From Haloactinopolyspora alba (lineage in GTDB: Bacteria; Actinomycetota; Actinomycetes; Jiangellales; Jiangellaceae), in assembly GCF_003014555.1 (NCBI RefSeq), contig NZ_PYGE01000029.1, positions 1 through 55,803 on the forward strand: 55,803 nucleotides of DNA, written 5' to 3'. Positions 28,283 through 36,207 of this stretch are shown here, piece after piece (position 1 is the first letter of the stretch; every line of letters starts with the position of its first letter). A program made the position numbers and the translations under genes. Below the pieces are notes generated by a model. It made no database searches and had not been told where the DNA came from. It was given only the letters and a program-made list of their open reading frames with translations.

Positions 28283-29644
28283 TCAGCGGGCGGCTTCGAG
28301 CAGTTCGGCGACGAGGAAGGCCAGCTCGAGCGACTGGGTCCGGTTGAGCCGCGGATCGCATACGGTCTCGTAGCGGCTGCCCAGCCCGTCCTCGGCGATC
28401 GGGTCGCCACCGCCGACGCACTCGGTGACGTCGTCGCCGGTCAGCTCCACGTGCAGGCCACCGGGATGCGTGCCCAGGCCGCGGTGCACCTCGAAGAACC
28501 CGCGGACCTCGTCAACCACGTCGTCGAACCGGCGTGTCTTGTGCCCGCTGGGCGCCTCGTACGTGTTGCCGTGCATCGGGTCGCAGATCCAGGTCGCCAC
28601 CAGGCCGTTCGCCGCCGCCTTCTGGATCAGTGGCGGAAGGGCGTCCCGGATGGTCCCCGCGCCCATCCGGGTGACGAACGTCAACCGGCCCGGGCGACGC
28701 TCGGGGTCGAGCTTGTCGGCCAGCGCCATCAGCTCGTCGGGCGTCGTGGTGGGGCCGACCTTCACCCCGATCGGGTTGGTGATCCGGGAGGCGAACTCCA
28801 CGTGCGCGCCGTCGAGCTGGCGGCTGCGCTCGCCGATCCACAGGAAGTGCCCGGACACGTCGTACGGCACCCCGGACCGGGAGTCAACCCTGGTCAGCGC
28901 CATCTCGTAGTCGAGGAGCAGCGCCTCGTGCGAGGAGTACAGCTCGACCGTGCGCAGCTGCTCGCTGTCGATCTCGATGGCTTTCATGAACGCCAGCGCC
29001 TGGTCGATGCGGCCGGCCAGGCGCTCGTAGCGCTGCCCGGCCGGTGAGGTGCGGACGAAGTCGGTGTTCCACGAGTGGACCTCGTGCAGGTCGGCGTAGC
29101 CGCCGCCGACGAACGCGCGGGCGAGGTTCAGCGTCGCCGCCGACGCGTGGTAGGCGCGGACCATCCGCGCCGGGTCCGGCTGCCGCGCCTGCTCGGTGAA
29201 GTCGAACTCGTTCACGATGTCGCCACGGAAGGCCGGCAGCGTCACGCCGTCGCGGATCTCGTCGGCCTTGGAGCGCGGCTTGGCGTACTGGCCCGCGAGC
29301 CGTCCGACCTTGACCACCGGGACGCTGGCGGCGTACGTCAGCACGATCGCCATCTGCAGAAGTGTCTTGAGCTTGTTGCGCACGTTCTCGGCGCTCACCC
29401 CGGCGAACGTCTCGGCGCAGTCGCCGCCCTGCAGCAGGAACGCCTCGCCGCGCGCGACCGCCGCCAGCCGCGTGGTGAGCAGGTCGCACTCGCCGGCGAA
29501 CACCAGCGGCGGCAACTCGCGCAGCTGGGCGGTGGCGTCGTCGACGGCGTCACGGTGCGGCCACTGCGGCTGTTGCGCCGCGGGCAGGGCGCCGACGGTC
29601 TCGGTCAGCTCGGAGTACAGGGCACGGTCCTCGGACGAGTTCAC
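28283..29644 (-). CDS. Class II 3-deoxy-7-phosphoheptulonate synthase
   Basis: A plant/mycobacterial-type (type II) DAHP synthase of 453 residues, catalysing the same reaction as the type I enzyme at 25740. Motifs are AFLLQGGDCAETF (metal Cys), YAKPRSKADEI, ATLNLARAFVGGG, WICDPMHGNTYEAPSG (metal His), GGLHVELTGDDVTECVGG (metal Glu) and CDPRLNRTQSLELAFLVAELL. The N-terminal extension that carries regulatory helices in the M. tuberculosis enzyme is present (AAQQPQWPH). The GTG start has TACCCT 7 nt upstream. It is divergent from pfp. Confidence 0.96.
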   Translation of the reverse strand: MNSSEDRALYSELTETVGALPAAQQPQWPHRDAVDDATAQLRELPPLVFAGECDLLTTRLAAVARGEAFLLQGGDCAETFAGVSAENVRNKLKTLLQMAIVLTYAASVPVVKVGRLAGQYAKPRSKADEIRDGVTLPAFRGDIVNEFDFTEQARQPDPARMVRAYHASAATLNLARAFVGGGYADLHEVHSWNTDFVRTSPAGQRYERLAGRIDQALAFMKAIEIDSEQLRTVELYSSHEALLLDYEMALTRVDSRSGVPYDVSGHFLWIGERSRQLDGAHVEFASRITNPIGVKVGPTTTPDELMALADKLDPERRPGRLTFVTRMGAGTIRDALPPLIQKAAANGLVATWICDPMHGNTYEAPSGHKTRRFDDVVDEVRGFFEVHRGLGTHPGGLHVELTGDDVTECVGGGDPIAEDGLGSRYETVCDPRLNRTQSLELAFLVAELLEAAR

Positions 29645-29651
29645 CCGACCC

Positions 29652-29657
29652 AGGGTA
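29652..29657 (-). promoter_or_regulatory. -10 box of leaderless class II DAHP synthase gene
   Basis: TACCCT on the minus strand lies 7 nt before GTG 29644. It is the same hexamer as before the threonine aldolase gene. Confidence 0.6.
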
Positions 29658-29797
29658 GGGCCTCACCGGCGACGACGCCGACCAGCGCCCACGCAGCGGA
29701 CGCCGGGCCGGTATCGCCCCGGGCCACGGCGGTAGGGTATGCCCCGTTCGCGGTAGCGAGAAACGTCCCTGGAACTTCGACAGAAGGTCACGAATCC

Positions 29798-31048
29798 ATG
29801 CCCGAGAGCACGCTGGACTCCTCTCGTCGGGAGCACGACGACCGGCCGGTGCGCAAGGTCGCCATGCTCACGGCCGGCGGACTGGCGCCGTGTCTGTCCT
29901 CCGCCGTGGGCGGGTTGATCGAGCGCTACACCGAGATCGCGCCCGATGTCGAGATCATCGCCTATCTCGACGGGTACGCGGGCCTGCTCACCGGCCGCTC
30001 GGTCACCGTCACCCCCGACGTGCGCTCCGCCGCCGCCCGCCTGCACCGGTACGGCGGCTCCCCCATCGGCAACAGCCGGGTCAAGCTGACCAACGTCGCC
30101 GACTGCGTCAAGCGCGGCCTCGTCCAGGAGGGACAGGATCCGCTGCACGTGGCCGCCGAGCAGCTCACTCGCGACGGGGTGGACGTGCTGCACACCATCG
30201 GCGGCGACGACACGAACACCATGGCCGCCAGCCTGGCCGACTACCTCGGCGAGAACGACTACCGGCTCACCGTCGTCGGGCTGCCCAAGACGGTCGACAA
30301 CGACGTCACGCCCGTCCGGCAGAGCCTGGGCGCGTGGACCGCGGCCGAGCAGGGCTCCGTCTACGCGCGCAACATCGTCTCCGAGCACTCGTCCAACCCG
30401 CGGATGCTCATCATCCACGAGGTCATGGGGCGGAACTGCGGCTGGCTGACGGCGGCGACGGCGCGTGCGTACCGGGGCTGGCTGGCCACCCGGGAGTGGG
30501 TGCCCGAGATCGGCCTCGACCCGCGGCGCTGGGACGTGCACGCGGTCTATCTGCCGGAGCTGAAGCTCGACATCGAGGCGGAGGCCGGACGGCTGCGCGG
30601 TGTCATGGACGACATCGGCTGCGTCAACATCTTCCTCTCCGAGGGTGCGGGCGTGGAGTCGATCGTCGCCGAGCTCGAGGCCAACGGCGAGGAGGTCCCC
30701 CGCGACCCGTTCGGTCACGTCCAGCTCGACAAGATCAACCCGGGCGCCTGGTTCGCCGACCAGTTCGCCGCCCGCCTCGGCGCGGAGAAGGTCATGGTGC
30801 AGAAGAGCGGATACTTCAGCCGCTCGGCTGCCGCGAACGTCGACGACCTGCGGTTGATCAAGAGCTGCACGGACCTGGCGGTCGAGTGCGCGCTGCGCCA
30901 CGAAGGCGGGCTGATCGGGCACGACGAGGGCCGCGGCGGCCGGCTGCGCGCGATCGAGTTCGACCGGGTCGCGGGCGGCAAGTCGTTCGACCCCACCACG
31001 CCCTGGTTCGCCGACCTCGTCGGCGCGATCGGCCAGCCCGTCACCTGA
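29798..31048 (+). CDS. pfp: Phosphofructokinase, pyrophosphate-dependent type
   Basis: Phosphorylates fructose 6-phosphate, most likely with PPi instead of ATP; 416 residues. The donor-site motif reads GGDDTNTMA (near 135) with Asp where ATP enzymes have Gly, and PKTVDND (near 163) has Lys where ATP enzymes have Gly. Together these are the accepted signature of PPi use. EVMGRNCGWLTA and the C-terminal KSGYFSRSAAAN block follow. The ATG at 29798 has AGAAGG upstream and starts before the conserved KVAMLTAGG. A TAGGGT box at 29733-29738 may be its -10. With PPi the step is reversible. Confidence 0.92.
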   Translation: MPESTLDSSRREHDDRPVRKVAMLTAGGLAPCLSSAVGGLIERYTEIAPDVEIIAYLDGYAGLLTGRSVTVTPDVRSAAARLHRYGGSPIGNSRVKLTNVADCVKRGLVQEGQDPLHVAAEQLTRDGVDVLHTIGGDDTNTMAASLADYLGENDYRLTVVGLPKTVDNDVTPVRQSLGAWTAAEQGSVYARNIVSEHSSNPRMLIIHEVMGRNCGWLTAATARAYRGWLATREWVPEIGLDPRRWDVHAVYLPELKLDIEAEAGRLRGVMDDIGCVNIFLSEGAGVESIVAELEANGEEVPRDPFGHVQLDKINPGAWFADQFAARLGAEKVMVQKSGYFSRSAAANVDDLRLIKSCTDLAVECALRHEGGLIGHDEGRGGRLRAIEFDRVAGGKSFDPTTPWFADLVGAIGQPVT

Positions 31049-31088
31049 CCCGCCACCCGACCAACCGACTGCAGCATGATCACGTTCC

Positions 31089-31151
31089 GCATGGAATTCC
31101 CTGCGTCACCACCCTTGCAACCCTGGTGATGCGCCTAGAAGCCTGGTGATG
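31089..31151 (+). repeat. 63-bp structured repeat, copy 1
   Basis: This full-length copy lies between the converging pfp and PBP genes. It starts with an imperfect palindrome around GGAATTCC. A stem-loop with arms GCGTCACCA/TGGTGATGC follows, then a second GCCTGGTGATG. It aligns without gaps over 63 bp to the reverse complement of 40658-40720. Outside a 7-bp variable stretch only four positions differ. Confidence 0.9.
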
Positions 31152-31192
31152 GGGCTCGAGGAGTTCCGGCCGGCGGCCGCCCGCAACCGCGG

Positions 31193-33229
31193 TCAGTCGT
31201 CGGTGAGGAACTCCTCGAGCAACGGCCCCGCGGTTTGCGATCCGGACTCGCCGTCCTCGACGAACACGGCGACCGCGAGATCACCCTGCACGGCGACCAT
31301 CCACGCGTGCGTTCGCGGCGGCGACTCGGAGCCGTACTCCGCCGTCCCGGTCTTCGCGCCGACGGGGTCGCCGGGGACGTCCGCCAGGAAGCTCGCGCTG
31401 CCGTCCTCGACCACGCCCCGCATCAGCTCACTCAGCACGTCCGCCTCGCCCGGTGCGAGCGGAGCGGCCGGCGCCCGGGACGAGGACGACGACGGCGACG
31501 CCGACGGTTCGGCCGCCGTCGGCTCCTCCCCGGCCTCGTCCCCCGCCGCGTCATCGGTCTCGTCCCCCGCCGCGTCCTCGGCGGCGACCAGCTCCGGCGT
31601 CACGGTCCGCCCCGCCGCGACCGACGCGGCCATCGTGGCCATCGCCAGCGGCGACGCGAGCACTTTGCCCTGGCCGATCATCGACGCTGCGTGCTCGGTG
31701 GCGCCGGCCTCGACCGGAACGTCTCCCAGGAACGCCGGACCACCGACGTCGTGACCGGCGCCGATCCCCAGCGATCCGGCCGCGTCGGCCAGTTCGCGCT
31801 GCGTCACGGTGTCGTGCCGGTCGATGAGCGCGGTGTTGCAAGAATGCGCGACGGCCGAGCGCAACGGGATGTCGCCGACCGCGTCGGCAGGATAGTCGTC
31901 GTAGTTCTCGAAGGTCTTGCCCTCGACGGTGACGGTCGGGGTACAGCTGAGCGTGGTGCCGGGGTCCATCCCGGCGCGTAGCAGCGCCAACGACGTCACG
32001 ATCTTGAAGGTCGAACCCGGGGCGTACTGGCCGAGTGTGGCGGTCGAGTAGCCCTCGCCGCCGGGCCCGCTCGCAGCCGCCAGCACCGCGCCGTCGGACG
32101 GGCGCACCGCCACGATGGCGCTGGCCGGATCGACGTCGGCAAGGATCTGCTCGGCCCGGTCCTGCACCTCCACGTCGAGCGTGGTGGTGAGGTCGGCGCC
32201 CGCGCTCGGCTCACTCTCGTACACCACGACGGGCTCGCCCGACTCCGCCCCGGACTCGGATCCAGACCCCGACTCGGACCCAGACCCGGACTCACCGGCA
32301 GCGTCGTCGGGCAGCACGATCTGGACGGTGACGCCCGGCTTGCCGCGCAACCGCGCGTCGTACTGGCGCTGCAACCCGGACAGGCCGACCACGTCGCCGA
32401 CGCCGAGCCGCCCGTCCGACTCCTCGATGATCTCCGCCGTGGCCTCGCCCACCGTCCCCAGGATCGGCCGGGCGAACTCCCGCGTCGGCGCCAGCGCCAG
32501 CGTATCGTCGAGTGCGATCGCGCCGTCGAGCTCGGCCACCGCCCCCAGCACCGGTGCCGCGTCGGCCTCACGAAACGTGATGGCCTCGACGAAGGCTTTC
32601 GCTCCCGCCGCCTCGGCCCGCTCGGCCAGGCCGTCCGCGTCGACGCCCACCAAGTCGGCCAGCTCCCGCGCGGTCGCCTCGACCTCGCCCGCCTCCACCT
32701 GGGTCTTGTCGACGCCGATCCGGTACACCGGCCGTTCGGTGACGATGACCTGGCCGTCGGCGCCGACGATGTCGCCGCGCTCGGCCTGCTGACGATCGAC
32801 GTCCAGGCGAGCACCCGAGGTCAGTTCCGGATGGACGACGTCGGGTGACCACTCGACCCGCCACTGCTCGTCCACCAGCACCAGCGCGGCCGTCGTCGTG
32901 TAGGTCCACGGCTCCTGCCCGCCGACGTCCCAGCTCAGCTCGAGGTCGACCGCGCGCCGGTCGTCGCCGTCGTCGCGTACCTCCACGACCTCCACCTGGC
33001 GCGGCGCGCCGTCCATGCCCTCGGTCAGATCCGCCACGGCGGCGGAGACGTCCGCGCCGGCGGCATCGGCCATCGGGACGTCGCCGAACTCCCCGCTCGC
33101 CACGGCCGAAGCCAGCTGCTCCGCGACAGGATCCGCGTCCGGTGGGCCGCTGCACCCGGCCGCGGCACCCGCGACCGCGACCGCGGCCAACGCCGTCACG
33201 GCGCACCGCCACACGTTGATGTCCTTCAT
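31193..33229 (-). CDS. Penicillin-binding protein, class B, lipoprotein
   Basis: A 678-residue extracytoplasmic DD-transpeptidase that crosslinks peptidoglycan. The N-terminal signal ends in a lipobox (AAGC, Cys26). A MecA_N/NTF2-like domain (about 30-150) and PBP dimerisation region follow, then the transpeptidase domain. Its active-site motifs are STFK (near 405), SCN (near 463) and AKTGTAEYG (near 623). Low-complexity inserts rich in Ser/Gly/Glu and Asp/Ala/Glu interrupt the domains. It is the last gene of a minus-strand operon after a class A beta-lactamase and a membrane protein. That context suggests a beta-lactam-insensitive or sensing role, which is inference. The ATG has GGAG at 4 nt. 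Confidence 0.93.
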   Translation of the reverse strand: MKDINVWRCAVTALAAVAVAGAAAGCSGPPDADPVAEQLASAVASGEFGDVPMADAAGADVSAAVADLTEGMDGAPRQVEVVEVRDDGDDRRAVDLELSWDVGGQEPWTYTTTAALVLVDEQWRVEWSPDVVHPELTSGARLDVDRQQAERGDIVGADGQVIVTERPVYRIGVDKTQVEAGEVEATARELADLVGVDADGLAERAEAAGAKAFVEAITFREADAAPVLGAVAELDGAIALDDTLALAPTREFARPILGTVGEATAEIIEESDGRLGVGDVVGLSGLQRQYDARLRGKPGVTVQIVLPDDAAGESGSGSESGSGSESGAESGEPVVVYESEPSAGADLTTTLDVEVQDRAEQILADVDPASAIVAVRPSDGAVLAAASGPGGEGYSTATLGQYAPGSTFKIVTSLALLRAGMDPGTTLSCTPTVTVEGKTFENYDDYPADAVGDIPLRSAVAHSCNTALIDRHDTVTQRELADAAGSLGIGAGHDVGGPAFLGDVPVEAGATEHAASMIGQGKVLASPLAMATMAASVAAGRTVTPELVAAEDAAGDETDDAAGDEAGEEPTAAEPSASPSSSSSRAPAAPLAPGEADVLSELMRGVVEDGSASFLADVPGDPVGAKTGTAEYGSESPPRTHAWMVAVQGDLAVAVFVEDGESGSQTAGPLLEEFLTDD

Positions 33230-33267
33230 CGATCTCCGATCATGCTGGTCAAAGTCCCTGGCGGCGC

Positions 33268-34155
33268 TCAGCCACCACTCGTCCGGGCGTTCGGTGGCGC
33301 TGCCGCCGCGCTCGCCGAGCACCCGATCTCGCCCGGTTGCAGGCTGATCCGGTCGGGCACCCACACGTCGATCTCGCCGGCTGCGGCACGGACCATCATG
33401 CACTCCTGCCCGAATCCGACGGACACGCCCACGGCCTCGCCCTTCACCACGACGGAATGCCGGTCCAGCGCGTCGTCGACGTCGATCAGGCGCTCGGGCC
33501 GGACGCCACCGCGTCGCTGCTCGGCCCGGGCCGCTTCGACATACAGCGTACGGACGTCGGCCAGCAGCGCTTCGGGCGTCACCGGCCCTTTCCGCGCAGC
33601 CAGCCCGCCGCTCAACCGGTCGTACAGTCCGTCCGGCAGCCGGGGTTCCACCGGCGCCCGGCCCAACTCGGCGGGCGGCCCGGCGGGGCAGGCAGACAAC
33701 CGCTCCGGGCGGAAGTCGTCCACCGACTCGCCCAGCACCCACCGGTAGCAGGCGCTCACCCGGTATCGCGCCTCGACCGAGCCGAACCATCCGGTGCGTG
33801 TGCGTTCGGTCCGCAGCCGCAGCACGACCTCGGCGCCGCCGTCGTGGGCCGAGCCGGACAGCCGCATCGTCCGTACATCGGGGCCGGGCCCGTCCACCTG
33901 CCGGGCGAACGCCTCCGGTTCCGGTCCACGCGCCCGTGACATGACCAGGCCGAGTTCCCGGGCGTAATCGTCCAGGAACCGCACGTCGTCATCGGTCGGC
34001 TCGTCCGGGATCTGGCCGGCGGAATCGGCGGGCATGCCGGTGCGCGGGGTGGCCGGCTCGACGGTCACGCCCTGGTGCCCGTCCGTCACGGCCGCCGCCA
34101 CGACCGCCGCCACCGTGACGGCGGCGGCCATCGCGACGGCTCGGCTCCTGCGCAT
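33268..34155 (-). CDS. Membrane-anchored protein of unknown function
   Basis: A 295-residue protein I cannot assign. An N-terminal hydrophobic segment (AVAMAAAVTVAAVVAAAV, about 6-24) is a signal anchor, followed by an extracytoplasmic domain. Cysteines occur in the pairs SACYRW and LSACPAG and near the C-terminus (GQECMM, GEIGCSAS), so disulphides are possible. The start is the ATG at 34155, 11 bp after the beta-lactamase stop. The gene ends 38 bp before the PBP gene. It is therefore the middle gene of a beta-lactamase / membrane protein / PBP operon and may act on cell-wall precursors or beta-lactams. Confidence 0.8.
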   Translation of the reverse strand: MRRSRAVAMAAAVTVAAVVAAAVTDGHQGVTVEPATPRTGMPADSAGQIPDEPTDDDVRFLDDYARELGLVMSRARGPEPEAFARQVDGPGPDVRTMRLSGSAHDGGAEVVLRLRTERTRTGWFGSVEARYRVSACYRWVLGESVDDFRPERLSACPAGPPAELGRAPVEPRLPDGLYDRLSGGLAARKGPVTPEALLADVRTLYVEAARAEQRRGGVRPERLIDVDDALDRHSVVVKGEAVGVSVGFGQECMMVRAAAGEIDVWVPDRISLQPGEIGCSASAAAAPPNARTSGG

Positions 34156-34166
34156 TGGGGCCGTTC

Positions 34167-35138
34167 TCAGCCGATCCGCTCGGCCACCAGGCCGGCGACG
34201 TCGGCCAGCACCGTTTCGTCGGCGGTCGCGTCCTGATCGTCCCGCCGGGTCAGCGCCGCGATCACGACCGGCTCGCCGGCGGGGTTCCATGCGACGCCGA
34301 CGTCGTTGGCGGTCCCGTACGCCCCGGTTCCGGTCCGGTCTGCCACGCGCCAGCCGTCCGGCAGGCCGGCGCGGAGGCGCGCGTCCCCCGTCCGGTTCTC
34401 CAGCATCCACTGCCGCAGGCGGGCGCGGTCGTGCCGGTGCAACGCGGTCCCGGTGAGCAGACGAGCGAACGTCCGCGCGATCGCCGCGGGCGACGTGGTG
34501 TCGCGCACGTCCCCCGGGATCGCGGTGTTGAGCGCGACCTCCCACCGGTCCAGCCTGGTGGTGCGGTCACCGAGGCTGCGCACGAACGCGGTCTGCCCCT
34601 GCGGGCCGCCGACCTCTCGCAGCAGCAGATTGCCGGCGGTGTTGTCGCTGAGATGCAGGACGGCGGCGCACATCTGCTCGATCGTCATGCCGGTGTCGAC
34701 GTGTTCGGAGGCGACGGGGGCGTACTCGAGAACGTCCGCCGGCGGGAACCACACTCTCCGGCGCAGCGTCTCGCCGTGCAGGTCGTGGTCGCGCAGGACC
34801 GCCGCCACGGCGAGGGTCTTGAACACGGACAGGATCGGGAACCGGTCTCCGGCCCGGTGGACGAGACGTGCTCCGGTGGCGAGGTTGGCCGCCGCCAACC
34901 CGATCGTGGTGTCGTACGCACGCTCGAGCCGGTGTACGGCGTCGTCCGTGGATCCGGCGATCCCACGGGCCAGGACGTCGTCGGCGCGCGTCGTGCCGGG
35001 AGCCGGTTCCGCGGCGACCCCTGTGGTCACGAGTCCGGCGGCGGGAAGGGTCAGGGGCGCCGCGGCACCGAGCCGCAGGAGGCTGCGGCGGCTCGGGTCG
35101 AGGCCGGTTCGGTGGAAGCTGGTGCGGCGTTGGTCCAT
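34167..35138 (-). CDS. Class A beta-lactamase, Tat-exported
   Basis: A 323-residue serine beta-lactamase. The twin-arginine signal SRRSLLRLGAAAPLTLPAAG is near 16-35. The mature enzyme carries SVFK (active Ser near 103), SDN (near 163), RWEVALN (general base Glu and Asn of the omega loop, near 199) and the KTG equivalent RTG in VADRTGTGAYG (near 266). All catalytic residues are present, so it should hydrolyse penicillin-like drugs. AGGAG precedes the ATG. It is divergent from a LysR gene, the classical layout for induced beta-lactamases, and heads an operon with a membrane protein and a PBP. Confidence 0.93.
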   Translation of the reverse strand: MDQRRTSFHRTGLDPSRRSLLRLGAAAPLTLPAAGLVTTGVAAEPAPGTTRADDVLARGIAGSTDDAVHRLERAYDTTIGLAAANLATGARLVHRAGDRFPILSVFKTLAVAAVLRDHDLHGETLRRRVWFPPADVLEYAPVASEHVDTGMTIEQMCAAVLHLSDNTAGNLLLREVGGPQGQTAFVRSLGDRTTRLDRWEVALNTAIPGDVRDTTSPAAIARTFARLLTGTALHRHDRARLRQWMLENRTGDARLRAGLPDGWRVADRTGTGAYGTANDVGVAWNPAGEPVVIAALTRRDDQDATADETVLADVAGLVAERIG

Positions 35139-35178
35139 CGGTTCTCCTGCGGCAGTACGGACATGCTGGTCGGCTCAC

Positions 35179-35217
35179 GGCCGAGACGCCTCGCGGCCGA
35201 GACGCCTCACGGTCGAG
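35179..35217. promoter_or_regulatory. Tandem 16-bp repeats between beta-lactamase and LysR genes
   Basis: Two adjacent 16-bp units GGCCGAGACGCCTCRC (35179-35194, 35195-35210) and a partial third GGTCGAG lie 41-79 bp upstream of the beta-lactamase start, in the 157-bp divergent gap. Tandem units at this place suit a regulator binding array, plausibly for the adjacent LysR protein. Confidence 0.5.
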
Positions 35218-35283
35218 TTGACGATCGCAGCAGCGCTGCACCGATGTCCAAGACGCAACTGTCACCGGTCGATACCGAATATG

Positions 35284-35289
35284 TATGGT
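35284..35289 (+). promoter_or_regulatory. -10 box of leaderless lysR gene
   Basis: TATGGT lies 6 nt before GTG 35296. The same hexamer and spacing occur before the PlsC gene. This favours the GTG over ATG 35281, which overlaps the box. Confidence 0.55.
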
Positions 35290-35295
35290 TGCAGC

Positions 35296-36207
35296 GTGGA
35301 CCTCCTCGCCCATCTGCACGCCTTCGTCGCTGTCGCCGAGGCACGCAGCTTCACCCGCGGGGCGGAGACATGCGGGGCGCCGCAGCCGGTGGTCAGCCGG
35401 CGAATCGCCGCGCTGGAGAAACACCTCGGCGGGACGCTGCTGCACCGTACGTCGCGGCAGGTCGACCTGACCGAACTGGGACGCACGCTACTCCCGCACG
35501 CCGCCGACCTGCTGGCGCGGACGGATCACCTGTACGAACTGGCGCGGAGCACCATGGCCGCCGGACTCGTCGTCGGCGTCCCTCCAGGGACCGACCCCCG
35601 GACGCTGGTCGCCGCGCGGCGAGCGGCCGCAGCGGCCGGGCTGGCCGTGACGTTCTCCGAGCACGATGCCGCGGACCGCGCCTCGTTGCTGCGCATGGGA
35701 CGCCTCGACATCGCGGTGCTCCCCTGCCCGACCGACGAGGAGGAGATCGGCGCCGAGCTAGGCGCCGGCACGGCCACCGACGATCTGCGCGGCCGGCGCG
35801 TCCACCTCGATCAGCTCCGTCGCACCGCGAGCGAGCACGGCCGGCCACGCGCGCTGCACCTCGACGCCGAGGACGACGTGCCGTGGGTCCGCGACCCGCT
35901 ACGGCGGGCAGCTCGAGCGGCCGGACTCCGTGACGATCAGGTCCGCGCCGACACCACACCCACACAGGCGATGACGAACGCTCTGGAACACGGTGACGCC
36001 GTGCTGTGCACACAGGCTCGGGCTGACGCACTCGGCCTGCACTGGCGGCCACTCGGCGACGTCGTCCTGCGCCGCACCTACTCGGTGGCTTCCGGCTCGC
36101 CGGTCGACTCGGCCACGGTCCGCTCCGCGTTCCCGGCGCTGGCGCTCGCAGCCGGGCTCTCGGCCACGAGCGCCGTCGCCGACCCCACCCGTCAGGAGGC
36201 CCTGTGA
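35296..36207 (+). CDS. LysR-family transcriptional regulator
   Basis: A 303-residue LysR regulator, likely controlling the divergent beta-lactamase operon. The winged HTH occupies about 1-62 (LLAHLHAFVAVAEARSFTRG, PQPVVSRRIAALEKHLGG, LHRTSRQVDLTELG). The effector-binding domain is about 85-300. The GTG gives the usual LysR N-terminus and matches a leaderless box. Its stop overlaps the start of the serine-hydrolase gene (GTGA, 4 bp), so the two are translationally coupled. AmpR-like control of a divergent beta-lactamase is the precedent; the ligand is unknown. Confidence 0.88.
   Translation: MDLLAHLHAFVAVAEARSFTRGAETCGAPQPVVSRRIAALEKHLGGTLLHRTSRQVDLTELGRTLLPHAADLLARTDHLYELARSTMAAGLVVGVPPGTDPRTLVAARRAAAAAGLAVTFSEHDAADRASLLRMGRLDIAVLPCPTDEEEIGAELGAGTATDDLRGRRVHLDQLRRTASEHGRPRALHLDAEDDVPWVRDPLRRAARAAGLRDDQVRADTTPTQAMTNALEHGDAVLCTQARADALGLHWRPLGDVVLRRTYSVASGSPVDSATVRSAFPALALAAGLSATSAVADPTRQEAL

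Noticed and set aside
27020-29047. 675-codon plus-strand open frame over threonine aldolase and class II DAHP synthase
   Set aside because: It is antisense to two well-supported enzymes and shows no recognisable motif.
33230-33790. Longer start for the PBP at 33790
   Set aside because: The extension lies inside the upstream membrane-protein gene in another frame. The lipoprotein signal begins at 33229 with a ribosome site.
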